This document shows, piece by piece, positions 33,634-44,594 of a stretch of 64,000 bases of DNA. Source of the stretch: Phaeosaccion multiseriatum (Eukaryota > Ochrophyta, other classes); assembly GCA_965112735.1 (NCBI GenBank), contig OZ218957.1, positions 3,286,001 through 3,350,000 of the forward strand, read 5' to 3'. Numbering within the stretch: the first letter of the stretch is position 1; each line of letters opens with the position of its first letter. The notes under the pieces were generated by a model. It was not told the origin of the DNA, made no database searches, and worked only from the letters and a program-made list of their open reading frames with translations. The position numbers and the translations under genes were made by a program.

Positions 33634-35756
33634 GCTGCGGAGAGAAGAGAAGAAAGGGGTAGGGTGGGAAAACGGGAGGACGGGGTGAGAAGGGGGATGC
33701 AAATCGCCTGACAAAACAAAAGACCACTTGATCCTTCTTCCTCGCTGCTCGCCTTCCTCCCTGCCGCCCCTCCGCCTCTTCCCTGCAGTGGCACTCACTT
33801 GATGGTGGTAAAAAGTATTAAAAAGAAAGAGAGGAGGAGGAGGTTATTGGATTGTGATTAGTGGGATCTCATTGGTTTGGTTCCCTCGCGACGTCAACCC
33901 CGTCAACCAACTTTGGGGATTACCCTCAAGCGCCGGAAACCCGCCCCGGAGGACACGAAACTGGCACTGTTTTCGCTTCTCAACAGCAAGTCTTGTACAA
34001 GGCCCAGGATGGTGGGGAAAGGGCGGGGTCTTGGCCTCCCCACATGTGTAGTACCGTCTCTTCTCTTGCCTCTCCCCTCCCATCTCTCTCTCGCCCTTCC
34101 TTTCTCCTGCTGTCTCGACACAAGGGATTGAGAACGAGGAGGGGGAGAAGTAGAAGGAGAGAGGGAGAAGCTGGCACGGGGCAAGGCAGCGGGAGCGAGA
34201 GGCTTCGAAGAGCATTCTGTCAAAGAGCCCAAGAGGTAAGCGTGGCGAGAGGCCGTCTATTGGTCGCGATTCGTCGTCCATTCTTCACAGGCTGGCGCAC
34301 TGCTCTGGTTAGTCCTGCCACCGCTTGGTACCGTCCTACGTGCTGTCGTGGCGCTGCCGCGTGCGGTTGCTGTCTGCCGGCGTATCGTTTCCTCCTCCTT
34401 TGCCTCTCTCTCTCCTTTTTGTCTTCTCTTCTCCTTGCCTCTCGATGTTCTTCTCCTATTCCCTTGCCTCCTTCCCTCCCTCTCCCTTCCCTTCTCCCTC
34501 TCCCTCCCCCCTCCTTCTCTTCTCCTTCTCTCTTTCCCCCCTCCTTCTTTTGTCCTTGCGTTCTGACTTCCTCTCCCCCCTCCCTTGCTACCCTCGCTCC
34601 TTCTCCCTATCCCTTGCCTCCACCTCCTCCGTCGTCTTTGGACCTCCTGTTCGTTCTGCCATCCGTTGGCATGGTACTGCGTTGATTCGGATCTGATACA
34701 TTGAAACTGGTGCTTGTGACAGGCCCTCTAGAGGGATCTCGTCCCCCTACGGGCACCTCTAAAGGGCGAGCAGGAGGCCCTGCTTGCTCTCTTTTCTGGG
34801 CTTGGCTTCACCTGCCTGCCCCAGGGTGCTAGGGTGCTTCATTGGAGTCGACTTGCATGTGAGTACGTGTAGAGTCCCTCTGATTCATACCTACGATGCT
34901 CTGCTGCTACTACTACTATTACTACTGCTGCTGCTGCTGCTTCTTGTCGTGGCTCTGCTCCATTTAACATGCCTCTTCACGCTATTGTGTCGAGAAGGAG
35001 AGCAGCAGGAACAGCACGCACGCACGCACGCACGCACGCAATGGGCACGCCAAAGTCGTCCCCCAGATGACCTAATTCTTCAATTCTGCCCCCCCCCCCC
35101 CCCGTGCGGTCTGGCTTCTGCTGTCTGGCCTCTGACCGTGTCCTGTTGTTGCTACTTTCGTTCATCAGCAGAGCGCACTCGCGGTCCAGTGCAGAAGCAG
35201 CAGTTTCCTTGATGATCATCAGTAGCAAGGGCAGCAGCAGGGGCACCGCCGGCCGACCCATGGAGTGCCATCTTCTTCGAGGCTCGGTAAAGGCCGTTGT
35301 AGAGGCTTCAGTTTCTGCAGCAGGGCCGTACAGAGACCAGCAGCACCACTGCCTCCACAGAAAAAGAAGGGAGAAGAGTTTACACCAGCCCCGGCTCCAG
35401 TAGCAGCATGAGCTATAGTAGCAACAGCAACAGCACCAGGAGCGACAGGGGCATCACTGGAGGGAGTAGGCGGGCAAGTGGGGTGGCGACTCCGCGGCAG
35501 CAGCCACCGCAGTAGCGGCAAGATGGCGCTGGTCTGCGGTGGGAAGCAACAGTAGAAACAGCGGCAGCAGCATTCAGCGCTAGTACCCAGAGAGGGGGGT
35601 GCATGGGGGAGCCCGCTCGAAGGAGCCGAAGGAGTAGGCGACGCTTCCTGAAGCGGCGGAGCAGCATTGTAGGAAAGCAGCTGCATCAGTAGTAGCGGGG
35701 CCGACTCTGCTGCTGCATTCTTCCGCTGCGGCAGCAGCTGGCACCAGCAAGGCACG
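33634..35756. other. 5' flank of light-harvesting copy 1 and pyrimidine-rich spacer
   Basis: Holds the 5' UTR intron and promoter of copy 1, then CT-rich DNA (about 34385-34600), a CTG/CTA trinucleotide run (about 34901-34945) and a Ser-codon/CAG-rich segment (about 35160-35750) that is open on both strands. The last segment is repeated at 40.3-40.97 kb. I see no supported gene; the long frames mostly lack ATG starts and differ between the two copies. Confidence 0.4.
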
Positions 35757-36559
35757 GTGTGGCTATCGGGCAAGTTTCTCAGGCCCAGGGAGTCCGAGGG
35801 AAAGTCGGTACGTGACGGCGAAGGGTGGTACGCTCAATACTATTCGCTCATGCTGCAACTTGTCGCCTTATGCTCTCGCCTGCATCTCCTTTACCGTGCA
35901 CCTCTCGCACGTCACTCACTTTCTCACTCACGCACTCATGCAGGCACCCACCCTCCCAATCACTCAAATCACCCACTCACTTACTCACTTCACTCACTCA
36001 CTCACTCACTTCCTCGCCCAGTCACATACTCACGCACCCACTCACTCACTCACTCATGCACTCACTCAATCTCGCACTCACTCACTCACTCACTCACTCA
36101 ACTCACTCGTTCACTCACTCACTCACTCACTCACTCACTCACTCACTCACCACTCACTCGCTGACTCAACTCCTTAATCCTCACTCCAGTTCACCCCTTT
36201 ACGCGCGCGCTCACCCACTGAGGCGCTTGCTCATTCACTCAACTCACTCGCCCACTCACTCACACATTCTTAATCACACCCCCTACTCACTCACGCACTC
36301 ACCTCCCCCTCCCCCCCTCACCACCTTCTCCTCTTTGGCGACGCTCAGGGCACCAAGAAGGACGTCAAGTACCTGCGTGGGGTGATTCAAAGCATGGCCC
36401 AGTGCGAGCAGCCCACGGGGGGGGTTTCCCCGAGACCGCTCCGAGTGTTTGCGGAAGTGCCAGGCGGAGGCGTGCTTCAGCTACGAGCAATGCAACTACG
36501 ATACAGACCTCATTCGCATATTTTTGTGGGCAGATGAGGGCATGAGAGAGACACAATAG
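35757..36559 (+). pseudogene. Unrecognised gene fragment, array copy 2
   Basis: Coding-like head (LSGKFLRPRESEGKSVRDGEGW near 35760-35830; AQYYSLMLQLVALCS to about 35880), a CACT repeat block (about 35910-36330) that could be an intron, and a 3' exon from 36349. That exon starts GTKKDVKYLRGVIQSMAQCE, but its continuation with the conserved Cys-rich end (ECLRKCQAEACFSYEQCNYDTD) is in another frame, so a frameshift is present relative to either reading. Family unknown. Confidence 0.45.
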
Positions 36560-37590
36560 ATAGGAGAGTACAAGTTGTACATTGACGAAGACTCTACAAA
36601 CAGGGGTGTGTGACGACTGCCGGGGCGTGTGCGTGGTCAGCAAAGAGAGGGGTGAACGCCCACTCAGATGGGCGAAAGCTCTTCGCTTTCCTCACCTCTC
36701 CTCGCCTCCGTTAGCCTGGGCGTTGATGGAGGAGTGCCAGCGCAGCAGCAGCGGGAGGAGGACGTTGGTGGCGCATCTGCCAGTGAGAGGAAACGGCGGC
36801 AGCGACGGCAGAGGCAGTCTATGAGGCAGGTTGAAGAGTACTATCAACTTGGCACTGGGGGGTGGGGCGACCTCGGTTTGGCAAGCCCAAGAGCCTTCCA
36901 CGCCTGGCTCGCGCAATAGGGTCTAGCCTTCCGCGGGAGAGCGGGTGCGAGAAGTTTGAGCCAGCTTTTGGCTTAGAGGCGGGAGAGCCAGAGGCTGCAG
37001 AGGGACCGGCGACAGGAGATTCGGAAGCAGCGTTGGAAGCAGCGTCGGAAGCAGCTAGAGAAAGAGGACAAAGAATGGGTGGGGGGTGATGCTCATCCGC
37101 AGACCGAGCAGCAGCACCGGCAACAGTAGGAGGAGGAGAGGCGTCGCGAGAAGAAACGGCAGCGGAAGCAGCTTCCAGAGTGAACGTCACCCCGCACCCC
37201 TTTATTGTCCCGCTTCTTCTGCACCTCTCACCACGCACACGAGCAGACACACGGAATATGTATTAAGTCGAAACAGTGCGTACATAGATGGAGACTTCCA
37301 TCCCCAGGCAGCGACAGAGAAGGTGCTCAAATAGAAGGCCTAACGCAAACACGAGCACAGAGTCTGCTGGTAATGTTACTAAGACAGAGATAATGTGTAC
37401 GTAAATGGAGGCAGCGACAGAGAGCGTGTTCAATACAAGACCTTGCTCAAAGAGACACGAGAATATCTGTAAATCCCTCATTCCTTTATTTACATATGGA
37501 CAGTCGTCTCCCTTCAAGAGAGCGAAAGTAAAGTCTAGCTATAACCAATGTCTAAGTTCCCTGGCAGCGTCACATACGACAACAAACTCC
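36560..37590. other. Copy-2-specific spacer
   Basis: About 1 kb that does not match the equivalent place in units 1 and 3. Open frames on both strands (for example minus 36819-37250, Ala/Ser-rich) resemble no family I know. Near 37260-37500 two short similar stretches occur (CAGCGACAGAGA near 37308 and 37413). Confidence 0.4.
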
Positions 37591-38244
37591 TTAGTTCCAT
37601 GTGTAGGCCTGTCCGAGGATGTCGTTGATGATGTAGGGGCGTCCGTTAAGCTGCTCGTGGACCATGAGGGCGAGGATGCCCATCTGCGCGGCGCGGCCGT
37701 TGTTGAGCTCGATGGAGCGCTTGCGGCTCTGGGTCTCCTCGTCCCACGATGCCCAGGTGGAGTTCTCTCCGAACCTGTTCATGTCACCGGGGGTGGAGCC
37801 CTCCACCTGCTGCATGACGGCCAGCTCGAGGATGCCGATGAAGGCGACCAGCTGGGCAATGCCGGCGGCGGGGATCTTAGAGAAGGCTGCCAGGCCGTTG
37901 GGCACGTCCGTGAACTTGATGTTCTCGGAGATGGACAGGTATCCGGGCAGGCGCACGTTCTGCTGCACAAGGTGACCAGCGATGGCAAGCATGGAGATGC
38001 GGCCGTGCTTCACCTCGACGTATCGGAGTCGGTCGAATCGCTCCTGGTCGGCGTCGTTGAGGAGTCCGAGGGGGTCGAAGAATCCCAGAGGGGCCTGTGC
38101 TCCCTCGGCGTCCTCGAAGGCCATCTTCATGCTGCTGGAGCTCTTGGGGGCCTTGGCAACCGCGCTGCCGGTGAAGGCGGTGGGTGCCACGAAGGCGGAG
38201 GCGCACCCGAGGGTGGCCATGGCGGCGATGCAGGCGGTCTTCAT
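37591..38244 (-). CDS. Light-harvesting chlorophyll-binding protein (FCP/VCP type), copy 2, 217 aa
   Basis: Same protein, residue for residue, as copies 1 and 3, with about a dozen silent differences from copy 1 by eye. It keeps the plastid presequence and all helix 1 and 3 ligand residues. The 5' side matches copy 1, including the UTR intron ending one base before the ATG. The 3' flank does not match, so this copy has its own 3' UTR and probably a different polyadenylation signal. Stop codon TAA. Confidence 0.96.
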   Translation of the reverse strand: MKTACIAAMATLGCASAFVAPTAFTGSAVAKAPKSSSSMKMAFEDAEGAQAPLGFFDPLGLLNDADQERFDRLRYVEVKHGRISMLAIAGHLVQQNVRLPGYLSISENIKFTDVPNGLAAFSKIPAAGIAQLVAFIGILELAVMQQVEGSTPGDMNRFGENSTWASWDEETQSRKRSIELNNGRAAQMGILALMVHEQLNGRPYIINDILGQAYTWN

Positions 38245-40119
38245 GCTGCGGAGAGAAGAGAAGAAAGGGGTAGGGTGGGAAAACGGGAGGACGGGGTGAG
38301 AAGGGGAATGCAAATCGCTTGACAAAAATCATAGACCACTTCATCCTTCTTCCTCGCTGCTCGCCTTCCTCCCTGCCGCCCCTCCCCCTCTTCCCTGCAC
38401 TGCAGCACTCACTTGACGGTGGTAAAGATGTCTTAAAAAGAAAGAGAGGAGGAGATGTGGATTTGATTGTGGTTAGTGGTTCCCATTGGTTTGGTTCCCT
38501 CGCGACGTCAAGCCCTGGTCAACCAACTCGGGATATCGCTCAAGCGCCGGAAACCCGCCCCGGAGGACAGGAAACTGGCACTGTTTTCGCTTTTCAATAG
38601 GTGTGTTGTACAAGGCCAGGATGGTGGGGAAAGGGCCGGGTCTTGGCCTCCCCACATGTGTAGTACCGTCTCTTCTCTTGCCTCTCCCCTCTCATCTCTC
38701 TCTCGCCCTTCCTTTCTCCTGCCGTCTCGACGCAATGGATTGAGAAGGAGGAAGGGGAGAACACAAGAAGAGATTTTTAAGGGCGCAAGAGGTAAGCGTG
38801 GCGAGAGGCCGTCTATTGGTCGCGATTCGTCGTCCATTCTTTGCAGGCTGGGGCACTGCTCTGGTTAGTGCTGCCACCGCTTGGTACCGTCCTACGTGCT
38901 GTGGTGCCGCTGCCGCGTGCGGTTGCTGCCTGCCGGTGTACCGCTCAACATCTTCTCCCGTCCTCGCTGGCTGCGCGGATGCCAACGCTACGCTGCAGTA
39001 CCTTCAGCGTCTTGTCTTTTGTGCTTCCTTCTGACGTGCATTTACACTCGCGCGCTTCTTTGTTATTGGTTGAAGGCCTAACCCTCCCCTCCGGCTCTTC
39101 ATGGGCTTGTTTCCTTTTTGGCCCCTTCTGCTGCTTTTGTCGGCCTTCACCAGATCTTTGCCACGGGGAGAGTAGATGGAGGGGAAGAGCGTAGGAGGAG
39201 AGACAAACGGAATGGAGAAGCTCAGGTACGCAGCCATCTCGCCCCCCCTCTCCCTCCTCATTGCTTCTCCTCTGCCTCCCCTCTCTGTTCTCTCTTTCTT
39301 TCTTCCCCTCCGGCCTCCTTGTTCCTTCTTCCCTGCCGCCCTACCTCCTTTCCTCTCCCTCGCCTTCCAACCCCTTTCCTCCCCTCTGCTTCACCTTCCG
39401 ACCTCCTTCTCCCTTCTCTTCACCTCCCGACCTCCTCCTCTCTCTCACTCTCCCTGGTCTCATCCTGCTTTCCCCTCCTTCTCTTCGTCTTACCGCCTGA
39501 CCTCCTTCTCCCTTCTCTTCTCATTGCCTCTCGACCTCCTTCCCCCCTCTCGTTGCCGCCCGGCATCCTTACTGCTCTTCCCATTCCCTCCCGACCTCCT
39601 TCTCCTCCTTTGTCTTCTCTCCCTCTTCCCTCTCCATCTTCTCCTATTCCCTTGCCTCCTTCCCTCCCTCTCCCTTGCCTTCTCCCTCCCTCTTTCCTTT
39701 TCTTCTCCTTCTCTCTTGCCTCCTTTCTTCTATTGTCCTTGCGTTCTGACCCCCCCCCCCCCCCTCCCTTGCTACCCTCGCTCCTCCTCCCTAACCCTTG
39801 CCTCCTCCCGCACCTCCTCCGTTGTCTTCGGACCTCCTGTTCGTTCTGCCATCCGTTGGCATGGTACTACGTTCATTCGGATCTGATACACTGAAACTGG
39901 TGCTTGTGACAGGCCCTCTACAGGGATCTCCCCCTCTATGGGCATCTCTAAAGGATGAGCAGGATGCCCTGCTTGCTCTCTTTTCTGAGCTTGGCTTCAC
40001 CTGCCTGCCCCAGCGTGCTTCATTGGAGTGGACATATGATGCGCCCTGCCGCTGTGGTTGGTGTTTTGCGACGTGCATGTGAGTACGTGTAGAGTCCCTC
40101 TGATTCACACCTACGATGC

Positions 40120-40170
<51 letters not shown>

Positions 40171-40977
40171 TCTTGCCGTGGCTCTGCTCCATTTAACATG
40201 CCTCTTCACGCTATTGTGTCGAGAAGGAGAGCAGCAGGGACAGCACGCAATGGGCACGCCAAAGTCTGCCCCCAGATGACCTAATTCTTCAATTCTGCCC
40301 CCCCCCCCGCCCCCCCCCCAGTGCGGTCTGGCTTCTGCTGTCTGGCCTCTGACCGTGTCCTGTTGTTGCTACATTCGTTCATCAGCAAAGCGCACTCGCG
40401 GTCCAGTGCAGAAGCAGCAGTTTCCTTGATGATCATCAGTAGGAAGGGCAGCAGCAGGGGCACCGCCGGCCGACCCATGGAGTGCCATCTTCTTCGAGGC
40501 TCGGTAAAGGCCGTTGTAGAGGCTTCAGCTTCTGCAGCAGGGCCGTACAGACCAGCAGCACCACTGGTTCCATAGAAGGAGAAGGGAGAAGAGTTTACAC
40601 CAGCGCCGGCTCCAGTAGCAGCATGAGGTTTAGTAGCAACAGCAGCAGCACCAGGAGCGACATGGGCATCACTGGAGGGAGTAGGCGGGCAAGTGGGGTG
40701 GCGACGCCGCGGCAGCAGCCACCGCAGTAGCGGCAAGATGGCGCTGGTCTGCGGTGGGAAGCAACAGTAGAAGCAGCGGCAGCAGCATTCAGCGCTAGTA
40801 CCCCCAGAGAGGGGGGTGGACGGGGGAGCCCGTTGGAAGGAGCCGAAGGAGTAGGCGAGCCTTCCTGAAGCGGCGGAGCAGCACTGTTGGAAAGCAGCTG
40901 CATCAGCTGTAGCGGGGCCGACTCTGCTGCCGCATCCTTCCGCTGCGGCAGCAGCTGGCACCAGCAAGGCACGGTGT
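38245..40977. other. 5' flank of light-harvesting copy 2 and long pyrimidine-rich spacer
   Basis: Matches the copy-1 flank at both ends, with an extra CT-rich block of roughly 0.8 kb in the middle. A CTG run lies at about 40118-40165. The segment 40.3-40.97 kb is the same Ser-codon-rich sequence as at 35.1-35.75 kb. No gene supported. Confidence 0.4.
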
Positions 40978-41657
40978 GGCTATCGGGCAAGTTTCTCAGG
41001 CCCAGGGAGTCCGAGGGAAAGTCGGTACGTGACGGCGAAGGGTGGCACGCTCAATACTATTCGCTCATGCTGCAACTTGTCGCCTTATGCTCTCGCCTGC
41101 ATCTCCTTTACCGTGCACCTCTCGCACGTCACTCACTTTCTCACTCACTCACTCACTCCCTCGCCCAGTCACATACTCACGCACCCACTCACTCACTACC
41201 TCGCCCAGTCACATACTCACGCACCCACTCACTCACTCACTCACGCACTCACTCAATCTCGCACTCACTCACTCACTCACTCACGCATCACTCACTCGCT
41301 GACTCAACTCCTTAATCCTCACTCCAGTTCACCCCTTTACGCGCGCGCTCACCCACTGAGGCGCTTGCTCGCTCACTCACTCACTCGCCCACTCACTCAC
41401 ACATTCTTAATCACACCCCCTACTCACTCACGCACTCACCTCCCCCTCCCCCCCCTCACGACCTTCTCCTCTTTGGCGACGCTCAGGGCACCAAGAAGGA
41501 CGTCAAGTACCGGCGTGGGGTGATTCAATTGCATGGCCCAATGCGAGCAGCCCACGGGGGGGAAGGAGTGTTTGCGGCACCTGTGGTGGAGGCGTGCTTC
41601 AGCTACGAGCAATGCAACTACGATACAGACCTCATTCGCATGTTTTGGGTGGGATGA
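40978..41657 (+). pseudogene. Unrecognised gene fragment, array copy 3
   Basis: Same order as copy 2: coding-like head (GKFLRPRESEGKSVRDGEGW, AQYYSLMLQLVALCS), CACT block, then the 3' exon from 41487 (GTKKDVKYRRGVIQLHGPM...NYDTDLIRMFWVG) ending at a TGA at 41655. Compared with copy 1, a 2-nt loss removes the last residues (WEDEGMRETQ). Family unknown. Confidence 0.45.
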
Positions 41658-41690
41658 GGGCATGAGAGAGACACAATAGATAGGAGAGAT

Positions 41691-41765
41691 TGTCAGGATA
41701 TAGGGCGTCTGAAGTGCCATCAGTATTATCCAAACGTTTGACTTCAGACGCCATTTATCCTGACA
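41691..41765. mobile_element. 75-bp palindromic insertion (MITE-like)
   Basis: Inverted terminal arms 41691..41715 and 41741..41765 (start TGTCAGGATA, 23 of 25 positions match) around a 25-bp centre. It is flanked by GAT on both sides. The paralogous site near 32680 in unit 1 reads straight through with one GAT, so this is a clean filled versus empty site with a 3-bp target duplication. There is no coding capacity, so it would be non-autonomous. Confidence 0.85.
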
Positions 41766-42057
41766 GATACTGAGAGTTCTAGCACATTTAATTGACGAGG
41801 ATTTTACAGACAGGGTGTGTGTACATTGAGAGATTCTTTGTATTCCAAGCGAGGCCCGGTCATATTATTTCTTGCATTCTGCCTTGTTGAAATGGATGAA
41901 GGTTTTTGTTGTTCTTGATACACCGCTTCACGCGATGATATTAATGAATTGTAATATGGTTAAACGGGGTTTATTCATTTTTATTTACAAGGGGTTGGCG
42001 CGCACTGCATTCCAACCCCTCTCTGTAAAACTTTTAACTAGAGTTAAGGTTGACTGC

Positions 42058-42711
42058 TCAGTTCCATGTGTAGGCCTGTCCGAGGATGTCGTTGATGATG
42101 TAGGGGCGTCCGTTGAGCTGCTCGTGGACCATGAGGGCGAGGATGCCCATCTGTGCGGCGCGGCCGTTGTTGAGCTCGATGGAGCGCTTGCGGCTCTGGG
42201 TCTCCTCGTCCCACGATGCCCAGGTGGAGTTCTCTCCGAACCTGTTCATGTCACCGGGGGTGGAGCCCTCCACCTGCTGCATGACGGCCAGCTCGAGGAT
42301 GCCGATGAAGGCGACCAGCTGGGCAATGCCGGCGGCGGGGATCTTGGAGAAGGCGGCAAGTCCGTTGGGCACGTCCGTGAACTTAATGTTCTCGGAGATG
42401 GACAGGTATCCGGGCAGGCGCACGTTCTGCTGCACAAGGTGACCGGCGATGGCAAGCATGGAGATGCGGCCGTGCTTCACCTCGACGTATCGGAGTCGGT
42501 CGAATCGCTCCTGGTCGGCGTCGTTGAGGAGTCCGAGGGGGTCGAAGAATCCCAGAGGGGCCTGTGCGCCCTCAGCGTCCTCGAAGGCCATCTTCATGCT
42601 GCTGGAGCTCTTGGGGGCCTTGGCAACCGCGCTGCCGGTGAAGGCGGTGGGTGCCACGAAGGCGGAGGCGCACCCAAGGGTGGCCATGGCGGCGATGCAT
42701 GCGGTCTTCAT
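42058..42711 (-). CDS. Light-harvesting chlorophyll-binding protein (FCP/VCP type), copy 3, 217 aa
   Basis: Identical protein to copies 1 and 2. I count about five silent changes from copy 1, and a TGA stop in place of TAA. The 3' flank matches copy 1 (shared block to about 41760). Upstream of the ATG it is entirely different: homology to copies 1 and 2 stops exactly at the start codon, the 5' UTR intron is missing, and new sequence (ACCAACAAAATG) provides the leader. Expression may therefore be controlled differently, or the copy may lack a normal promoter. Confidence 0.95.
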   Translation of the reverse strand: MKTACIAAMATLGCASAFVAPTAFTGSAVAKAPKSSSSMKMAFEDAEGAQAPLGFFDPLGLLNDADQERFDRLRYVEVKHGRISMLAIAGHLVQQNVRLPGYLSISENIKFTDVPNGLAAFSKIPAAGIAQLVAFIGILELAVMQQVEGSTPGDMNRFGENSTWASWDEETQSRKRSIELNNGRAAQMGILALMVHEQLNGRPYIINDILGQAYTWN

Positions 42712-43174
42712 TTTGTTGGTGGGGGGGGTCTTTCAAAGAGTTTAAAGAAGGTGTTTGGGTGATTGTGAATGCCACTGCGCACCGGATTTGGACCAGTTTC
42801 AGCTCATTCTCCCTTCAAGATTTGCCAAAAACGTGCCTGACGTGCTCCGACGTGGATGCTTTGAAAGATACAAGGGCAAACAGAGAACCGCTTCGGAGGG
42901 GGGGGTATATATTACATATATGTATCGGGGCATACCCGGGTAGGCCAGCTCGGTAAATGTAACCGTCTTGCTTGGGGCAGGGGAGGGGCAAAATTCGTCC
43001 TTGTTTTCTCGAGTTGCGCAGGGAGCTGCGTCTTCCCATTCAGTCAGGAGAGGGGGCGCCGCTGAGCTTGTGAGGGAGGGGAGGTGGCGTGGGGAGGAAG
43101 GAGGGCAAAAGGGAGGAGAGCGGGGCTCCTCCTGGCTACGCCATTTTTGTATTTAATTGCCATTGCACAGCCGG
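42712..43174. other. Spacer with an AT-rich core-promoter-like block
   Basis: Divergent between light-harvesting copy 3 and the membrane-protein gene. It contains TATATATTAC at about 42905, also seen 50-60 bp upstream of the CFAP20-like gene, followed by CATATATG. A pyrimidine-to-CACAG sequence just before 43175 could be a leader-intron acceptor. Confidence 0.4.
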
Positions 43175-44293
43175 ATGGGGAACAGCCGCCAGGAAGGCGA
43201 GGATGCCAGAGTCCCTCAAGGGAGGTGCAAGGAGCCGGAGCCCCCAGAGCCGAGGTCTCGATACACCGGCTCGGGCAAGGCGCAGGGGCAGGAAGGCAGG
43301 CTCCACCGGAACAGGGTCTCAGTCGTGCTTGTGCCCAAGGTTAGTCGGAGGCTACTGATGGATGGGATGTCCTCAACGGCTCCTTGCCGTATGAAGGGCA
43401 GTGTTTATGAGCTTGAATTGAAAGAGGCCACTTCGTTAGGACATTCCTTCCTACGTGTTGGGCACAGGAGCTTGATGACTTCACACATTGTGCTCTTCTT
43501 CCCTCCATCCCATTGTGACTACTCACAACTAGTGCGTTGCTGGAACAGCCGCTGTCTGCGGTCAAGGTAGGGAGCGAGCACCAATGCTCTGACGGGCTGA
43601 CTGACGAAACTTCGCTCTCTCCCTCCCTCCCTCCCTCCCTCCCTCCCTCCCTCCCTCCCTCCCTCCCCCCTTTCCCACCCCCCCTCCCTCTTCCCCACCG
43701 AAACCTCCCATGCAGGAGGACCTGGCCGAAGCGCGCATAGAGATCCCCAAATGGCGACGCAGTTACATGTCGTTTGAACGGAGAGTCAGGTCCGCTTACT
43801 TCCTACCCGTGCTCGTCCTCATCGGCGTTTGTGCCCTAGGCTGCCATCTGTCCGCCGTTACAGCCGCTGTCGGAGGCTTCTTCAAGTGGTCTGTGTACTG
43901 CGAGTCGGTCGTGGGTGTGACAGACAACACAGCCACCATCGGCCTACAGACCTACCGCATCGGATGGGTGGGATACGTCGGGAGGGTCCTGGTAAGTTGG
44001 GGGAGGAGGAGGGAAGGGAGGAGGAGAGAGAAGGGAAGATGGGAAAGAGAGAGTGCTTGTACATGGCGGGTATGCTGTGTAGTTCAAGGTGTTCAAGACG
44101 AGAGAGTCTGACAAGTTTACGCGCTTCCACACGATCCTCCTCCTCCTCCTCGCCCTCCTCCTCTTCCTCCCCCTTCTTCTCCTCCTCCTCCACCACCACC
44201 ACCACCACCTCGCCCTCCTTCTCTTCCTCCTCTTCCGCCCCCTCCTTCTCCTCCTCCACCACCACCACCTCCTCCTCCTCCTCCTCCTCCTCC

Positions 44294-44325
<32 letters not shown>

Positions 44326-44557
44326 TTCTTCTTCATCATTATCCTTCCTCCAACAATCGTAGGAAGTCTCTGGAAACACGGAGGACAATATCCTCAACTC
44401 CACCACAAACATTGACGGCAACTTCACGACAAGCCTACAAGAGTTTAGCCTCTTTGATTCTGCCCAGGACGGGGAGGAGCGGGCGGGGCAGACGGACGTC
44501 TTCGGTGACCGTCGGGGGCTTTTCTCCATCGGAGACGAGGAGACAACAATAGTGGCA

Positions 44558-44594
<37 letters not shown>

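Larger units (their letters stand above)
32087..42714. repeat. Tandem segmental array carrying three light-harvesting genes
   Basis: Three paralogous units, spaced 4.6 kb and 4.5 kb by their light-harvesting genes. The junction between units is continuous at about 35757 and 40978. Each unit has: coding-like stretch, CACT repeat block, gene fragment (+), light-harvesting gene (-), and a pyrimidine-rich 5' flank. Unit 1 lacks the first coding-like stretch. Unit 2 has a different 3' flank for its gene (36.6-37.6 kb) and an extra 0.8 kb or so in the 5' flank (about 38.95-39.75 kb). Unit 3 ends abruptly at its light-harvesting ATG (42711) and carries a 75-bp insertion. Confidence 0.9.

Noticed and set aside
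32878-42762. Long plus-strand frames (about 277-305 codons) opposite each light-harvesting gene
   Set aside because: They are exact antisense of a strongly conserved gene with biased GC-rich codons, which removes stops from the opposite strand. No known protein resembles them.
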